Shown here one piece after another: positions 36,926-49,250 of a DNA stretch of 64,000 nucleotides (position 1 is the first letter of the stretch; each line of letters begins with the position of its first letter). The stretch spans positions 3,795,001 to 3,859,000 of the forward strand of contig BRKX01000010.1 in the NCBI GenBank assembly GCA_026008535.1, read 5' to 3'. Under the pieces are notes generated by a model, which had not been told where the DNA came from, made no database searches, and saw only the letters and a program-made list of their open reading frames with translations. Both the position numbers and the translations under genes were made by a program. The DNA comes from Perilla frutescens (taxonomy: Eukaryota; Streptophyta; Magnoliopsida; Lamiales; Lamiaceae).

Positions 36926-36929
36926 CTCA

Positions 36930-37870
36930 CACACCCACCCTCATCCCTCGCTCCCTCGATTATGATAAATAGAAAAAAAAAATCTTATGTTTATTGATTG
37001 ATTTGTGTGATTCTAGTTTTTATACTTTTTTTTTTTTGCAACGAATGAAATTTGACAGATTAAGCAATAAGTGAGACTGTAAAAATTATTATTTTTTTTA
37101 AAAAAAAAAGCACACAAAAGCTGCATGTGTGGTATCCTCAAACGAGTATAGAGAAAATGACCAACAATATAAGCGAGCTTCAGTTTTTGTTCTCTGAAAT
37201 AGAAAGTATTGTAACACTTGAGAAAAGATAAAACTTACTTCCACACATAATTTAGAAAAATATATTAAGAGAATGTGTACTCCGAAATCAAAAGAGTAGA
37301 AAAAAGAAAATAAAAGATTCTACACAATCAAAACAGTAAACTTAGAAGAAGTTTCATATTGAATTTAAACTTAACTTAATTTATATAAACATGTATATCT
37401 ATAGATGAAAGAACTGTTTTAAACAAAAAAAAATATGATTATTTATAAGTTCTTAAACGGTGGGAAAGTGTTGTTATTTTTAATCCTTTTTTATCTAGAC
37501 ACGCGCGCGCTTATATATGTTTAGATTCAAATGATCGTCGGACTAGTGCTTCGTGTGTAAATGTGAAAACTAGTTTATTTAATGTATTTTTAGCGTTTTT
37601 CTTACCGTATTTTGGTGTGTGTCTTAAAAAATATTTTTATTGCTTTGTATTAGCGACATGGTTAAAAATAAATTGAGTAGTACTTGTTCATCATATACAA
37701 ATAAATGAAGCATGCACATGCCTTTGGAAACACCCAATCAGTTTTTTTATTTTCTCCTTTAGCTTCATTAAATATTGATTCTTTCATACATATACAAAGT
37801 TGATAAAATTAGTATTTCATTGACTAAAATAAACAGGTGTTGAATTTACTACAAATAAAACATTTTGGTT
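36930..37870. other. AT-rich intergenic DNA, nothing recognised
   Basis: No coding signal on either strand. Confidence 0.55.
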
Positions 37871-37879
37871 AATATAAAC

Positions 37880-38890
37880 TCTGATAGCGTTCAAAAACTG
37901 ACCGGCCCGCACGTGAAACCCGATTATCAACAAAAATGTAGTACCCGATTTGACCCAATAGGTCCGTATTCGATTCAGTTTGCTTGAAATTTTACTGATG
38001 TGATGGCGTTTTCGAAATACGTTCAGCTCACGCCGGTCAGAAACTCCGATGGAAAATTGATTTCAACCTGAAGATTGATATATATAATCCTACTACATTA
38101 ACATGTGAATACATAAATAGCATCACCAAACCTCAATTTAAGCATTAGAAACCCTCAATTCCAAACAATAGAAAAAAATAACATTACAAAGTATCAATGT
38201 AATTAGAATTAGAAAATCAAGATATGTTATCACACAAAAAAAAACCCACAATTTTGAACAATAAAAAATAGCATTACAAAGTATCAATGTAAATATATAG
38301 AATTAGAAAAAATAATATATGTTATCACCAAAAACACTTCAATTTCGAAAAGTAAAAAAGATAGTATTACAAAGTATCAATGTAATCATCTAGAATATTA
38401 GAAAACCAACATATGTTATCACTATAAAACATAACCCTTCAATTTAGAACAATAAAAAGTAGCATTAAAAATTATCAATGCAAACATCTAGAACTAGAGA
38501 AACAACATATGTTACCAAAAACAAAAAAAAACCCCTCAATTTCGGATAATAAAAATAAAACAATAAACAATTGTAAAAAACTATACGCATCCAGAATTAA
38601 AGAAAATAATATTGTTCACTAATTAACCCTATATATATGTGTGTGATATCTGTAAATATTTGAGAAAGAAAAAAATATTAATATAAAGAGTACTGTCTGT
38701 ATCGGTTAGAAGAACACCACATCCACCGAAAATGGTGGAGTAATCAGAAGCATTGGAGGATTTAAACATGATGGAGTGAATAACTTCTCCATGCCTTATG
38801 AAGATCTTGCAAATGCCAGATCTAGATGCATATTTCCATTCTTCTCTGGTTGAATTTCCCCATGCCGCAACTGATATCTCCCCCGGACAA
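37880..38890 (-). pseudogene. jacalin-related lectin pseudogene, two exons
   Basis: Minus-strand exon 38890 to about 38700 follows a CTGCAG acceptor and encodes EISVAAWGNSTREEWKY, then ICKIFIRHGEVIHSIMFK and YSTIFGG, the first half of a jacalin (mannose/galactose-binding) domain. A second exon starts at 38067 after another CAG and encodes VEINFPSEFLTGVS, then a TGA where Gly is expected (GVSGTY), then TYFENAITSVKFQAN, another TGA, and YGPIGS with further stops. Together these are the expected order of one jacalin domain. At least three stops and the lack of a normal GT donor after the first exon show that it is dead. No first exon with a start codon was found. Confidence 0.75.
38135..38610. 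repeat. tandem repeat of about 95 bp in the jacalin pseudogene intron
   Basis: About five degenerate units; the 'cc(c/t)tcaattt' box recurs near 38150, 38244, 38335, 38434 and 38531. Each unit also has 'attacaaagtatcaatgtaa' and 'atatgttatcac'. Confidence 0.75.
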
Positions 38891-38929
38891 CTGCAGTATT
38901 CTAAGCTTCAATATATTGCAAAATAATAC

Positions 38930-38930
<1 letters not shown>

Positions 38931-38963
<33 letters not shown>
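38931..38963. repeat. (GA)n microsatellite
   Basis: Pure GA run on the plus strand, just upstream (minus sense) of the jacalin pseudogene. Confidence 0.85.
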
Positions 38964-38967
<4 letters not shown>

Positions 38968-39276
38968 GAACCATTGTCTAGATTTTAGTCGAACTGTTAT
39001 GTTGGATTAGATATGGAGAATGAGGAATGAGTGGTATGGTATATATTTATTACAATGCTGATGCAGTTAATTGTGTTGTGCACTTTGGATACTCTGCCGA
39101 TTACAATAAACGAGGTTAATTCAAACTTATTATTATTATTTTTATTTTTTATTTTTTATTTTACAGTTTTCTGACTTTTCATATGGTTTATGCTTTTGGT
39201 CTCATTTCCAAAAGAAAAAAGAACGTCTTGGTGCCAAAAATAACTCATTTTATTGTAGTTCAAAAAAGGGGTTGAA

Positions 39277-39650
39277 ATTTTCTATCAGATTTTTTCATAT
39301 TTCATCCTATGTTTCATTATCAAATTTATGATTTTAATAGTATTTATTATAAAATAAAAATCAATTATAACATAAATAACCATAGTCGATATTTATCAAC
39401 AAAAAAAATGAATTAAAAATTATAAAACATAAAAAAAATCAACCATAATAATGAATTATTAATTGAAAATAAAAAAATAAATATTAAAAATAAATATAAA
39501 ACTCTAATTGGGTAGGGTGAATCCTAAAAACAATCATAAAATTAAATTAAATAAAAAAATAAAATTAAAAAAAATACAAGAAAAACTCATAATTTGAAAG
39601 TATAACATGTAGTGTAAAATAGAGAGTGTGTAAAAGAAAATTCCACGTGG
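39277..39650. repeat. dispersed AT-rich repeat, inverted copy
   Basis: Holds 'caaccataataatgaatta' and 'ctctaattgggtagggtgaa', the reverse-strand forms of the boxes at 36.65 kb. Confidence 0.55.
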
Positions 39651-40020
39651 ATCTATAGTCATGGTCTCATACTTCCAAAAGTAAAAAAGGAAAGTTTTGG
39701 ACCTTTTGGTCTCATACATAAGGAAATTCGAACAGGCTATCAAATTTTTATTTTTATTTTTAACGAACAAAATCGTCAGTTTATTGCAGTTCAAATTTTT
39801 TTATATGTTTAGGGTTTATTCTTAATTAATTTTGGGAACTAGACTTTTCAAATTAAAAAGAAAAGGTCAATTGATAACCAAAAAAGTTGTATTTGACACA
39901 CGATCTTTAACATAGACAATTAAAGCATCATATTTTTTTCAAATAGGATGTTATTCAACATGCCTATTATTTTTTTTAGTCATAATATCGATGCATGTGT
40001 GAAAGTCAGAGTCCCCACCT
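39651..40020. other. AT-rich intergenic DNA, nothing recognised
   Basis: No coding signal. Confidence 0.5.
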
Positions 40021-40024
40021 TGTT

Positions 40025-40420
40025 GTGAAGGTTAGTGGTGTAATTGAGTGAGCTGAGTCAAGTAACAGCATGTTCGAATTTGAGGTCAATTAGGAAGACT
40101 CGACAAGCTCGAGCTCGACTTGGCTCAATTCGATTGCTAATCAATATTAATAAATATAGATTATATTACTTCTTTTAAACAAATTATTTATGGTATTGCA
40201 TGTGTGTAAATAATTAAGCTATTATAGGTAACGGTATAAACATATTGAAGCTTGATTAGGTTCGGGTGACTATTGAATCTGACATTGTTGAGCTCGAGTT
40301 CGGAAGCTACTTAATATATTTTTCATTTGAATTTTTTAAATTTTCAATGAAGTTTATATATGTTGGAATTTCGAGCCTGTCCGATCGAGTCCGTGAGATT
40401 CTTGAAGTTAAATTTACCAT
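40025..40420. mobile_element. decayed relative of the MULE-like element at 1.4 kb
   Basis: Starts 'gtggtgtaattgagtgagct' and shows 'caagctcgagctcgacttgg' and 'gagctcgagttcgg' around an AT-rich core, as at 1408-1857. No clear target duplication. Confidence 0.45.
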
Positions 40421-41676
40421 TTCTCAAAGTTTGCATTGAGCATATAATTTCACTTATGAATTATGATGATGGTGCTCTTATTTTCTAGTGTTTCATTGTG
40501 ATTATGTATCATGTGGAACATTCTATTGTAGTTCCACAATGTGCTATGTTTTTATTTAGAAGAAGTTGTAATGATATTGAATTGAATTGAATATTCGATT
40601 GAAGGTCTACGATAATTCAAAGATGGAAGATTTATTTTAATTAAGGTTCAACACACACACACACACACACACATATATTCATAGATTCTAATTAAAATGT
40701 TAAATATATGCGTGAAGTTATAACTTATCAGTTAGTACGGAGATCAGAGTATAGTAATTACAAACTTGTTAGGATACCCGCCTAATGTACATGCAAATTA
40801 TGGACCCTAATTAACGAGTAGAGATCCTCTAGTCTCAACTTCGTGTGTCAATCATGTACCAATATTAAAATTATATATTATCAATAATATTTTTTGTAAA
40901 ATAAAATTTATTATAATATAATTAATCATAATTAATATTTATTGCTAAAAATTGAAATTTTAAAAAATTATATACCTTAAGTTTGGAATAATCAACCCCA
41001 AAAATCAATTATATTAACTAAAACATCAAAATTAAATATTAAAAAATAATTATAAACTCTAATTGGGTGGAGTAAACCCTAAAAAAATTTAAAATTATAC
41101 GTACTAAACCTAAAGAAATTAAAATTGAAAAAAAAAATGTAATAATTTTGAGGTTTGGTACACGGTTAATTAGTACACACAAATTGAGATTAGAGAGGAT
41201 CGCAAGTGCTAATTAACTCGTTATGACATACATAATTTAGTATTTTACGTAAACAAAGCTTTGGAAGGGTTTTTTTCTGTTTTTTTTTTTAAAAAAAACC
41301 AGACATCAATTCATTTTGCACTTACGCAAGAAACAAACGTGGGGCTGTTTTTCTTTTAACAACTCATTGCACTAAAAATGTTCCATTGCACTTAATGTTT
41401 CACTAAATTTATAATTTTAATAATATTTATTAAAAATTAAAATTTAATTATAACATTGATAATTATAGAAAATATTTATAAAAAAAATGAATTAATAAAA
41501 TTATAAAATAACCATTTTAATAAATTATTAATTGAAAATTAAATATTAAATACTAAATATAATTAAAAACTCTATTTGGATGGGTGAACCCTAATAAACA
41601 ATTGTAAAACTAAACTAAATCACAAAAATAAAATATGTGTTTCCATTCTTAGTTTGTTAGTTTCAATGCTGCATGC

Positions 41677-41737
<61 letters not shown>

Positions 41738-44430
41738 ACCATTTGGTGGAAATTTGAAGTATATTACTGTATCGGATTGGATTAGATACTAGGGTTGCCT
41801 CTATATCAGCATGTGTTGATTTCAGTGTAGAACTATATCAAATATTGAAGGCTTACAAGAGAATTTGAGCTTCTTGAACAGTACATAAAAATAGAATTAA
41901 TTCTAAAAGTATATGCTCTCTTTGCTTCTCGTTGGTTACTCGATTTATTTTTGAGTGGGAATGCATCCTCTATTTATATAGAGATGTGAGCTAGGCTAGT
42001 GATTGTCGGGTGAATTGCATGTGACTGTTACAATAGACGATGGAGGTGCTAGGTCCATTCCATCTTGTCCATGTCTTCTGTTTTACGAGAGGGCCGGGCT
42101 TGGGCGGTCGTCTTTAGTTTTTTCATAAACTTTCTAGCCCGATATGGGTTAGCCCGAAAACCGAAGGTTAGGGTTATGGATAATAATTTTCAACCCAAAT
42201 AAAATATATTCCGAATTAGTCCAAACTAAATAGTCCGACAACGTGATAGAGCTGACGCGAGATCAATCGGGCTGCCCAATTGACGTCCTTACCTATGACA
42301 TTCTATGTTACATCTTCTATGTCAAATTTATATATTTTTTTAAATTTTTTTTATTCCAATTTATATGATTTTTAACTTCAAATTTTTATATAGGATTCAT
42401 CCCGCTCCAATTAGAATGTACTACCAAAATTAAAAACAAAATTATGGCACAAAATATGTAACACGAGTTGATACAGAGGAACTGATATGGGAATCAATCC
42501 CTACCATTTAATCAACCTCAATTTTCGATTAATCACCATATTATGTTGCACATTTGGTTTAATCTCATTTTCAATTTCTCATATTTTAGTTTAATTTATG
42601 GTTCATCACACTCAAGTAGGGTTTATTATAGTTATTCGGTGTTTTGTTTCAGTAAAAAAAAAAAACAATTCACATGTGTACTGAGTAATTTATGGTAAAT
42701 GATGATGAGCAAGTATCGTATATATCCATTGAGACGTGACTGAATTTATATTGCAACTAAGTACTCAATTTGCACGTTTCATTTTATTTAGAAAATCATA
42801 TGAACTTTGGTTTTAAATAATTAAATAAAATAAATAAACACACGAAAGCCATCACAAATGATACCGAAGAAAATCAAGATAGGAGTGGGTTCCATGGTTT
42901 GTTTTCATTCAAATGAATTCATGCAAACAATTAATCAATAAAACAATTTTAATTCTAGTATTTACAAGAATAGTTACAAATACAATTATAATATCTCTCT
43001 CGATTAAGTTATAAGAGGAAATTAAATTGCAAATATCACATTTCGGTCTCAAATCAACAATTAAATTTCTTAATAGCACAAAAGACTGATTTCTCTTCAT
43101 AATATCTACAAATCACTCGATCTAGATAGTAAAAATCATATCTTGCAATCTTGTATTGCATTCATTTATATGATCATCTTCTCTTGAACTCAAGTAAATT
43201 AACTATAATACAATAACTATTGGCCAAATAATTGTGCATGAATCATTCAAAACAAGATGCACAAATAAATAAAGTAGATGAACAAAATCATTAATTATTA
43301 AAACGTGAAATCCAAGTAATTACTCATAATCTTATAATCACAAAATGATTAGCTACTCATATCTCTTTCAAAATCAAAAGAAATTAAATAAAATATTATA
43401 GTATATAAAACAAGAAAGAAATTAAGGAAGTTATGGTATGTAAAACATATGCCCAAATCCGTGCAAACTTCTTCAATCTCATGTCTTCTGTTCTATCTTT
43501 AATTTTTTAGGATTCATTTGTACTCTCCAATATATCTTGTGTAGTGTGTGTTATGAGATGATAATGGATGATCAAATATGTGCCCTAACTCTCATATATA
43601 TAACTAGAGGAGTTCAAACTGAAAAAGGAACCGAAATTGAGCTAAAAGGGAAAGTCCAAAATTAGCCGGAAAAATAACACTAGTCGTGCTAAATGTTGCA
43701 TGGCCATGCATTGTATTTAACACACTCTAAAATGGACTTTTAATTAGCATGGAAATGTTAGCACCGTGCTAATTGTCTCCGCTCAGTACACTCGACCAAT
43801 TCTTTTTACACTATACTCCTAACTCGATTCTCTAACTTCTTAAAGCTCTCACCAAGCTCAATTTCATATCACAGTATATTTGGCAATAAAATCATTCACA
43901 ATGATAAAAAAAAAGTGACATCCTATAAAATATGAAAAATAAAGTGTAACTTGTCAATTTATAAATGCATTGCTCACCAACCAAAATCACAGCATTATTT
44001 GGGACTTAATCATACATAAAACAGTCAAAATACCCAAACTCCAAAAAAAGTGAAAACTGAATAAACTGAGATAGAGACATGAGTGAATCCTATAAAATAC
44101 ACAACAAAATAACATAGTTACTAGTGTAAAATCACAGTTTATCACATTATAAATTGAATTGCAAATATGTGCTGAAAATTAAAAATTGAAGTTAGAAATA
44201 AAAACAAAACATCCCAAGGTTTTCTGTTTATTCATTATAAAATTTTGGGAAAGCAACTATCAATGCAAAGATACAAATATATATTACACATATATATACT
44301 TTCCCTACATATTATAATCGAAATATTTAAAATATAATCCATATGTATATGTTTGTAAGTGGGAAAAGAGTAATAATGAAAAGTGTCCCAAATCTCAAGG
44401 TAGAAAAAAGAATTTGCTAACCATTTATTT
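40421..44430. other. repeat-rich intergenic DNA
   Basis: Includes an (AC)n run at 40651-40672, two inverted copies of the dispersed AT-rich repeat (about 40860-41180 and 41390-41640), and a (GA)n run at 41691-41728. The stretch 41760-44430 is AT-rich with no coding frame and no transposon ends that could be recognised. Confidence 0.5.
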
Positions 44431-44439
44431 GGGCAGTAC

Positions 44440-44450
44440 CTATATATACA
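44440..44450 (+). promoter_or_regulatory. TATA box of the cysteine-rich peptide gene
   Basis: ctatatataca lies 70-80 bp upstream of the start codon at 44520, a normal position for a plant TATA box with a short leader. Confidence 0.5.
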
Positions 44451-44519
44451 TGACAGTAGTGTGTGTAAATATAAATATATTTGAATTCTAAAGCACAAGG
44501 CAGCTACTGATTGGGAAAA

Positions 44520-44939
44520 ATGGCTTCAATTAATCCATCCATTTGCATTCTATTAATCCTTACTTTTGCCTCAGGTAAATTAAGAAATGTTTTTCTTTTT
44601 TTAATTTTTTTTAAATATAACATTTGATCAATTTTATGGCCCGAAAATCTTACATAATTGAGTGTATTTTAAGATTTTTTGATTGAATGATCTTTTTACG
44701 CGGTTGGGGACATAAAAATATTAAAGCACAATCAATTACATACGGATTTCAGGCCAGAAATTTGATCAAATGTTAAATTTGCATAACTTTTGGAAAAAGT
44801 GAGTATTGTTTCGTTAATTTTGAAAAAATAAATTATTTTTGAAACTAAAGCCCAACATAATTTAATAAGTCGATTTCTACAATTGTTTTCTTGGTATCCA
44901 ATATATATACATATATCGCCGAGGGGTAATTAATTTTAA

Positions 44940-45005
<66 letters not shown>

Positions 45006-45207
45006 TGCAGTAGTTGAATTGGGAATTGCTAAGAGATGCCAAACTGGATATGGTTTTTGTGGTGAAAAAAATTGTTGTGGGGGAGGAGTTTGTGGTGAAC
45101 CATGTTGCAAATATAAGTGCCTTTCGGATCATGCAAATGCTAGCCCTCAAGCGGGCTGTGATAAAGTTGGTGCAATCAAATTGTGCGTCTGCGAATATGA
45201 TTGTTGA
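44520..45207 (+). CDS. secreted cysteine-rich peptide (defensin-like), two exons
   Basis: Exon 1 (44520-44574) encodes a signal-peptide-like start (MASINPSICILLILTFAS). A phase-1 GT-AG intron follows, and exon 2 (45011-45207) encodes the mature part; total 83 residues. After the hydrophobic leader come 12 cysteines (residues 28, 35, 40, 41, 46, 50, 51, 55, 68, 77, 79, 83), including two CC pairs, and a C-terminal GC...CVCEYDC ending. A signal-peptide exon split from one compact Cys-rich exon is the usual form of plant defensin-like (DEFL/LCR) genes, and the C-terminal G-x-C...C-x-C pattern fits them, but 12 cysteines exceeds the usual eight. Export and full disulfide bonding are expected. Role unknown: defence or cell signalling are the options for this class. 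No disabling change seen. Confidence 0.75.
44945..45002. repeat. (AT)n tract in the intron of the peptide gene
   Basis: Almost 30 AT units end just 8 bp before the splice acceptor (gtgcag at 45005-45010). Confidence 0.9.
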
Positions 45208-45312
45208 ATATCATTAATTTGCTACTCCTCTTTTTTCCCAACAATTATATTTTATTATTCTATCAATAAATAAAACCACACTAAGTTATTACTGTATTTA
45301 TATTGGTGTCTC

Positions 45313-45359
<47 letters not shown>

Positions 45360-46152
45360 TTGGATCGAGTTTATTGTTGTTGCTTTACGTGATTGTGGGA
45401 TATGGTTAATTGATTGGAAAATAAATTAAAAGAAAATTACTATACTTGAATATATATATATATATATAAATTGACAACTTATTTTTTTTCTTTAAATGAT
45501 CATCAATGTAAAAATTCAACATCGTATACACATATATACAACTATTAATTTATCGTACGTGTTTGATTTGTAATCCACATGTACAACTATTTTCGGCTAC
45601 TTAAACGACATCGTTAAATAGATTTACTATATACAATAAGATTCTCTGTCAATTTCATCTCTATAAAACATCGTTTTATGCCAGAATAATATTGGAGATG
45701 TTACAATTGTAAAAATATTAAAGGTTATGATATGAATTGCAAACTTTTAAACGTTGTGTGAAAATTGTAAAATGGTATAAACGTTGTGTTAAATTTTACA
45801 ATTAACCCTTAATTTAAACAGAATAATGTGAGAGAAGTCGCTCACTAGTTATCTATATTTCTTAATGACAAATGCTTTTATGTAATGGTCTAAATGATCA
45901 CATTCCATTAGACGGGTCAAATATCTCACACGCCTAACCACTTTTTTTTTATTATTTTTTTCAAATTATTATTTTATTTTGAGTACAATGCGGGCGCATG
46001 TTAATTATATATATTCATTTTAACTTTATGATTTACTAATTCAATTATAGAATGTACATTTATTTCAAAAATATTAATCATGAATCATAGTGCACAAGCC
46101 CACGCATTAGTGTCGGACGAGTGCACTGCGTGAGATGCGGGATAAAAAAAAT

Positions 46153-46189
<37 letters not shown>

Positions 46190-47020
46190 AAATGGAAAAA
46201 TAATGGGAGGGGAGACCATTGAAAAAGAAGAATTAAAAAGAGAAGAAAAAATGAGAAGGAGAATCATCTTCAGCGTCAAATAAAATTCATCTAACGAATT
46301 GAGATCCGTTGATCAATCTAACAGGAGACTAGCCCGTATGTATTTCATGTGACTATCGATCTTCCATATCTTTATTCATCAATGTCAATTTACATCGTCA
46401 AACTTAATACACTCATGCGAATCTAAACGTATAGTGCATATGCAAAATCAAAAAATATAATGGTATCGAATTTGTGATTGAGACATTTCGTATACTTAAA
46501 CTTGTATCAAATAATGCATATGCAAAATCAAAAAATATATATAATGGTATCCCAAATTTTTTTACTTTTGATAACTATCCGTGATCGGTAATTATAGATA
46601 TGCTCTAAGTCTCTTAATAAACTCGATAATATTTGGTCCAACCCAATTTCACGTATTATGATTTATGAGTCATATTTTTATTTTTATTTTTATTTTTTAT
46701 TAAGGAAATTTTTAAAAAGATGTTTTAACCACAAAAACAAAAACTTTTAAAAATATTATATCTAACAAGTTGACTCAACACCAAAGAAATATTATTTCGA
46801 CAATATGATGTACTTAGAATTATCCAATTATTCCTCTTCTTTAGTGTTTTTTTTTTCATCCTTTTATCCAAATATTTCATTTAATTTTTACTTCCTTTTA
46901 TCCAATTTATATGTTACACATTGTCCTATACAACTAAATAATATTATTATAGAACATTTCAATATGATAGTTTATATTTTAATTAAATTTTAATATATTT
47001 TATTCAACATATTAGTCTAG
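45208..47020. other. AT-rich intergenic DNA
   Basis: Contains (AT)n tracts at about 45316-45357 and 46157-46185. No coding signal that is not low complexity. Confidence 0.55.
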
Positions 47021-47026
47021 GATTTC

Positions 47027-47360
47027 TCTTTTTAATGATAGGAATTCTTTCCGGAGCAGTATGGGCTAACGAATCATGGGGATCCTATTGGAGTTGGTAC
47101 CCAAAATAAACTTGGGCCTTTATTACTTGGATTATATTTGCAATTTATTTACATACTCAAACAAATAGAAAATTGAAGGGTACAAATTCAGCAATTGTAG
47201 CGTTTATTGGATTTCACCATAACTGTGTACGTAATCCTATTCCTAATAGATTTACTCCAAAATAGCATATCCAAATTACAAGAAATCCAATATACGTGTA
47301 ATTGCTGAATTTGTACCCTTCAATTTTCTATTTGTTTGAGTATGTAAATAAATCACAAAT
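47027..47360. pseudogene. ccsA: plastid ccsA fragment in the nucleus (NUPT), rearranged
   Basis: The plus strand 47035-47208 reads MIGILSGAVWANESWGSYW, then SWYPK and a stop, then TWAFITWIIFAIYLHTQTNR, which is plastid CcsA, the membrane protein that attaches haem to c-type cytochromes. The invariant WDPKETW is changed to WYPK-stop-TW. From about 47208 to 47360 the sequence lies on the opposite strand: read backwards it repeats part of the first piece (from the YLHTQTN region) and then carries on further into ccsA (GFLVIWICYFGVNLLGIG). The two pieces form a partial palindrome. Non-functional transferred DNA. Confidence 0.85.
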
Positions 47361-47696
47361 ATATTACAATATATTAATGTTTGCTCACAATATATTACAA
47401 AATAGCATTTACTCACAATAATTACAATATATTAATGTTTGAGCTTGAATAGTTTTCGTAACAAAATTATATTTAATAATTTCAAAATTTTGGTACTCAT
47501 AATTTTAAGTTTGCGATTAAAAAGTAATACAAGCTGTAAGGACTATAAAAGTAATAATTAGTTCATCATAGCTATTATGATATTATGAGTTTGCAAAACT
47601 TTCAAATTATGTACAAATAATATAATAAATGCACGATGAAAATATATAAGATAAAAATTTATTTCATACATTACAACAATATATATTTATAAGTCC

Positions 47697-47763
<67 letters not shown>

Positions 47764-48367
47764 TTCACTCAAAATATGTTTCCACAACTTTATTTATTAT
47801 AACATATAAAATATATTAATCATCTTACTATGATTTTATATGTTTTATTTCTATGCTTATTTTTTTAAAAATAAAATATCATAAATAACACAACAATTAC
47901 TTGTCTCGATATGTCTCTTTCTAATGTTGTTCATTTACAAAAATGAAAGATGTATTATGTTGCTGCTTTTTTAGAAAAATTCAATTTTTTGCCATGGTAA
48001 TATTTGTATTTTTTATGAATTACATATAAATGAGTTTCAGAATCATAATAAGTAATGATGACGATGTTGATAACACTTTTACTAAAAATATTGTATATAA
48101 TGGAGTATTACAAAATTTATAATGAAATTCCATAATTGTGTAATTTTTTTATTGTAATTTACTTTCATATATAATTTGAATATTTTTATGTGACACTCTT
48201 TAAATTTTAAAGTATAGTCATTTAATTAGTATATTTATCTATACATATATAAATATATAATTAAACGTGTATGTGCATCCTATGGAAGATACACTAATTA
48301 AGTCTTATAAAAGAATCGGAAAATCATAATGATGTTATTATTGTATATAAAGTTATCTATCGATATA

Positions 48368-48403
<36 letters not shown>

Positions 48404-48750
48404 GGCAAAATCGTTTAATAGACAACAGTTTTGGTATACATCGTTGTTTGTTACATATTTTGCCTTAGATAACAGTTTTTGAATAATAGACAACATTTTT
48501 GAAATAATAGAGAACATTAGTAACATTTATTGTTATAAAATATTTTATTTTTTTAATTTTTTTACATTTTTTATGACGGTTTAGATTACAACCGTTGTAT
48601 TTTAAGAAATTTCTCAATCTTATTTATTTTTATTTTTACTTGGAAATTTGATATTTGTAATATTTTTTATTTTATTTTTTTATACATAGATGGATGATTT
48701 GTAGTACTCTACATTTATCGCCTAAAAAATAGCTTTCATTTGTATTGCAC

Positions 48751-48849
<99 letters not shown>

Positions 48850-49250
48850 TTGCAATAATTTGTTATTTTTTCTATTTCAATTCATCATTTAAAATAATTA
48901 AGTAACTATTTTTTTATACATGTCATATATTCAAAGAAACCAAATGTTCTATAATTGTGGACAAATTATACATTGTTATTTATAAAATCATGACATTAGA
49001 AATATTCCAATTTGATATTTCTAATATAGATTTTCATTTAGTTCCTAAAATTTAATTTTCTTTTTGTTTGTCGTAACTATACAAAATTAATCTTCTTGCC
49101 TAATTAATTTATCATTTTATTAATTTTTAAAAATTAACACAACATATAAAATTAAAAATATAATAATGATATTATAGATCTAAAAAATAATAATTATTTT
49201 TGTACCACATAAAAGAAGTACTAGTAAACTAATAAAATGAAAGAAGAGAA
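47361..49250. other. AT-rich intergenic DNA with AAT microsatellites
   Basis: (AAT)n tracts lie at about 47699-47762 and 48752-48849, and (AT)n at about 48368-48400. Around 48410-48620 short 'gacaacag' and 'aacaacgttg'-type blocks recur and may be subterminal repeats of a DNA transposon, but no ends were found. Confidence 0.5.

Noticed and set aside
38930..38974. ATG exon of the jacalin gene in the GA tract
   Set aside because: The 15-codon piece ends in phase 0 while the next exon needs phase 2, and it consists of repeated Leu-Ser from the microsatellite.
48410..48620. CACTA or other DNA transposon from 'gacaacag' blocks
   Set aside because: Short blocks recur but no terminal repeats or target duplication could be found.
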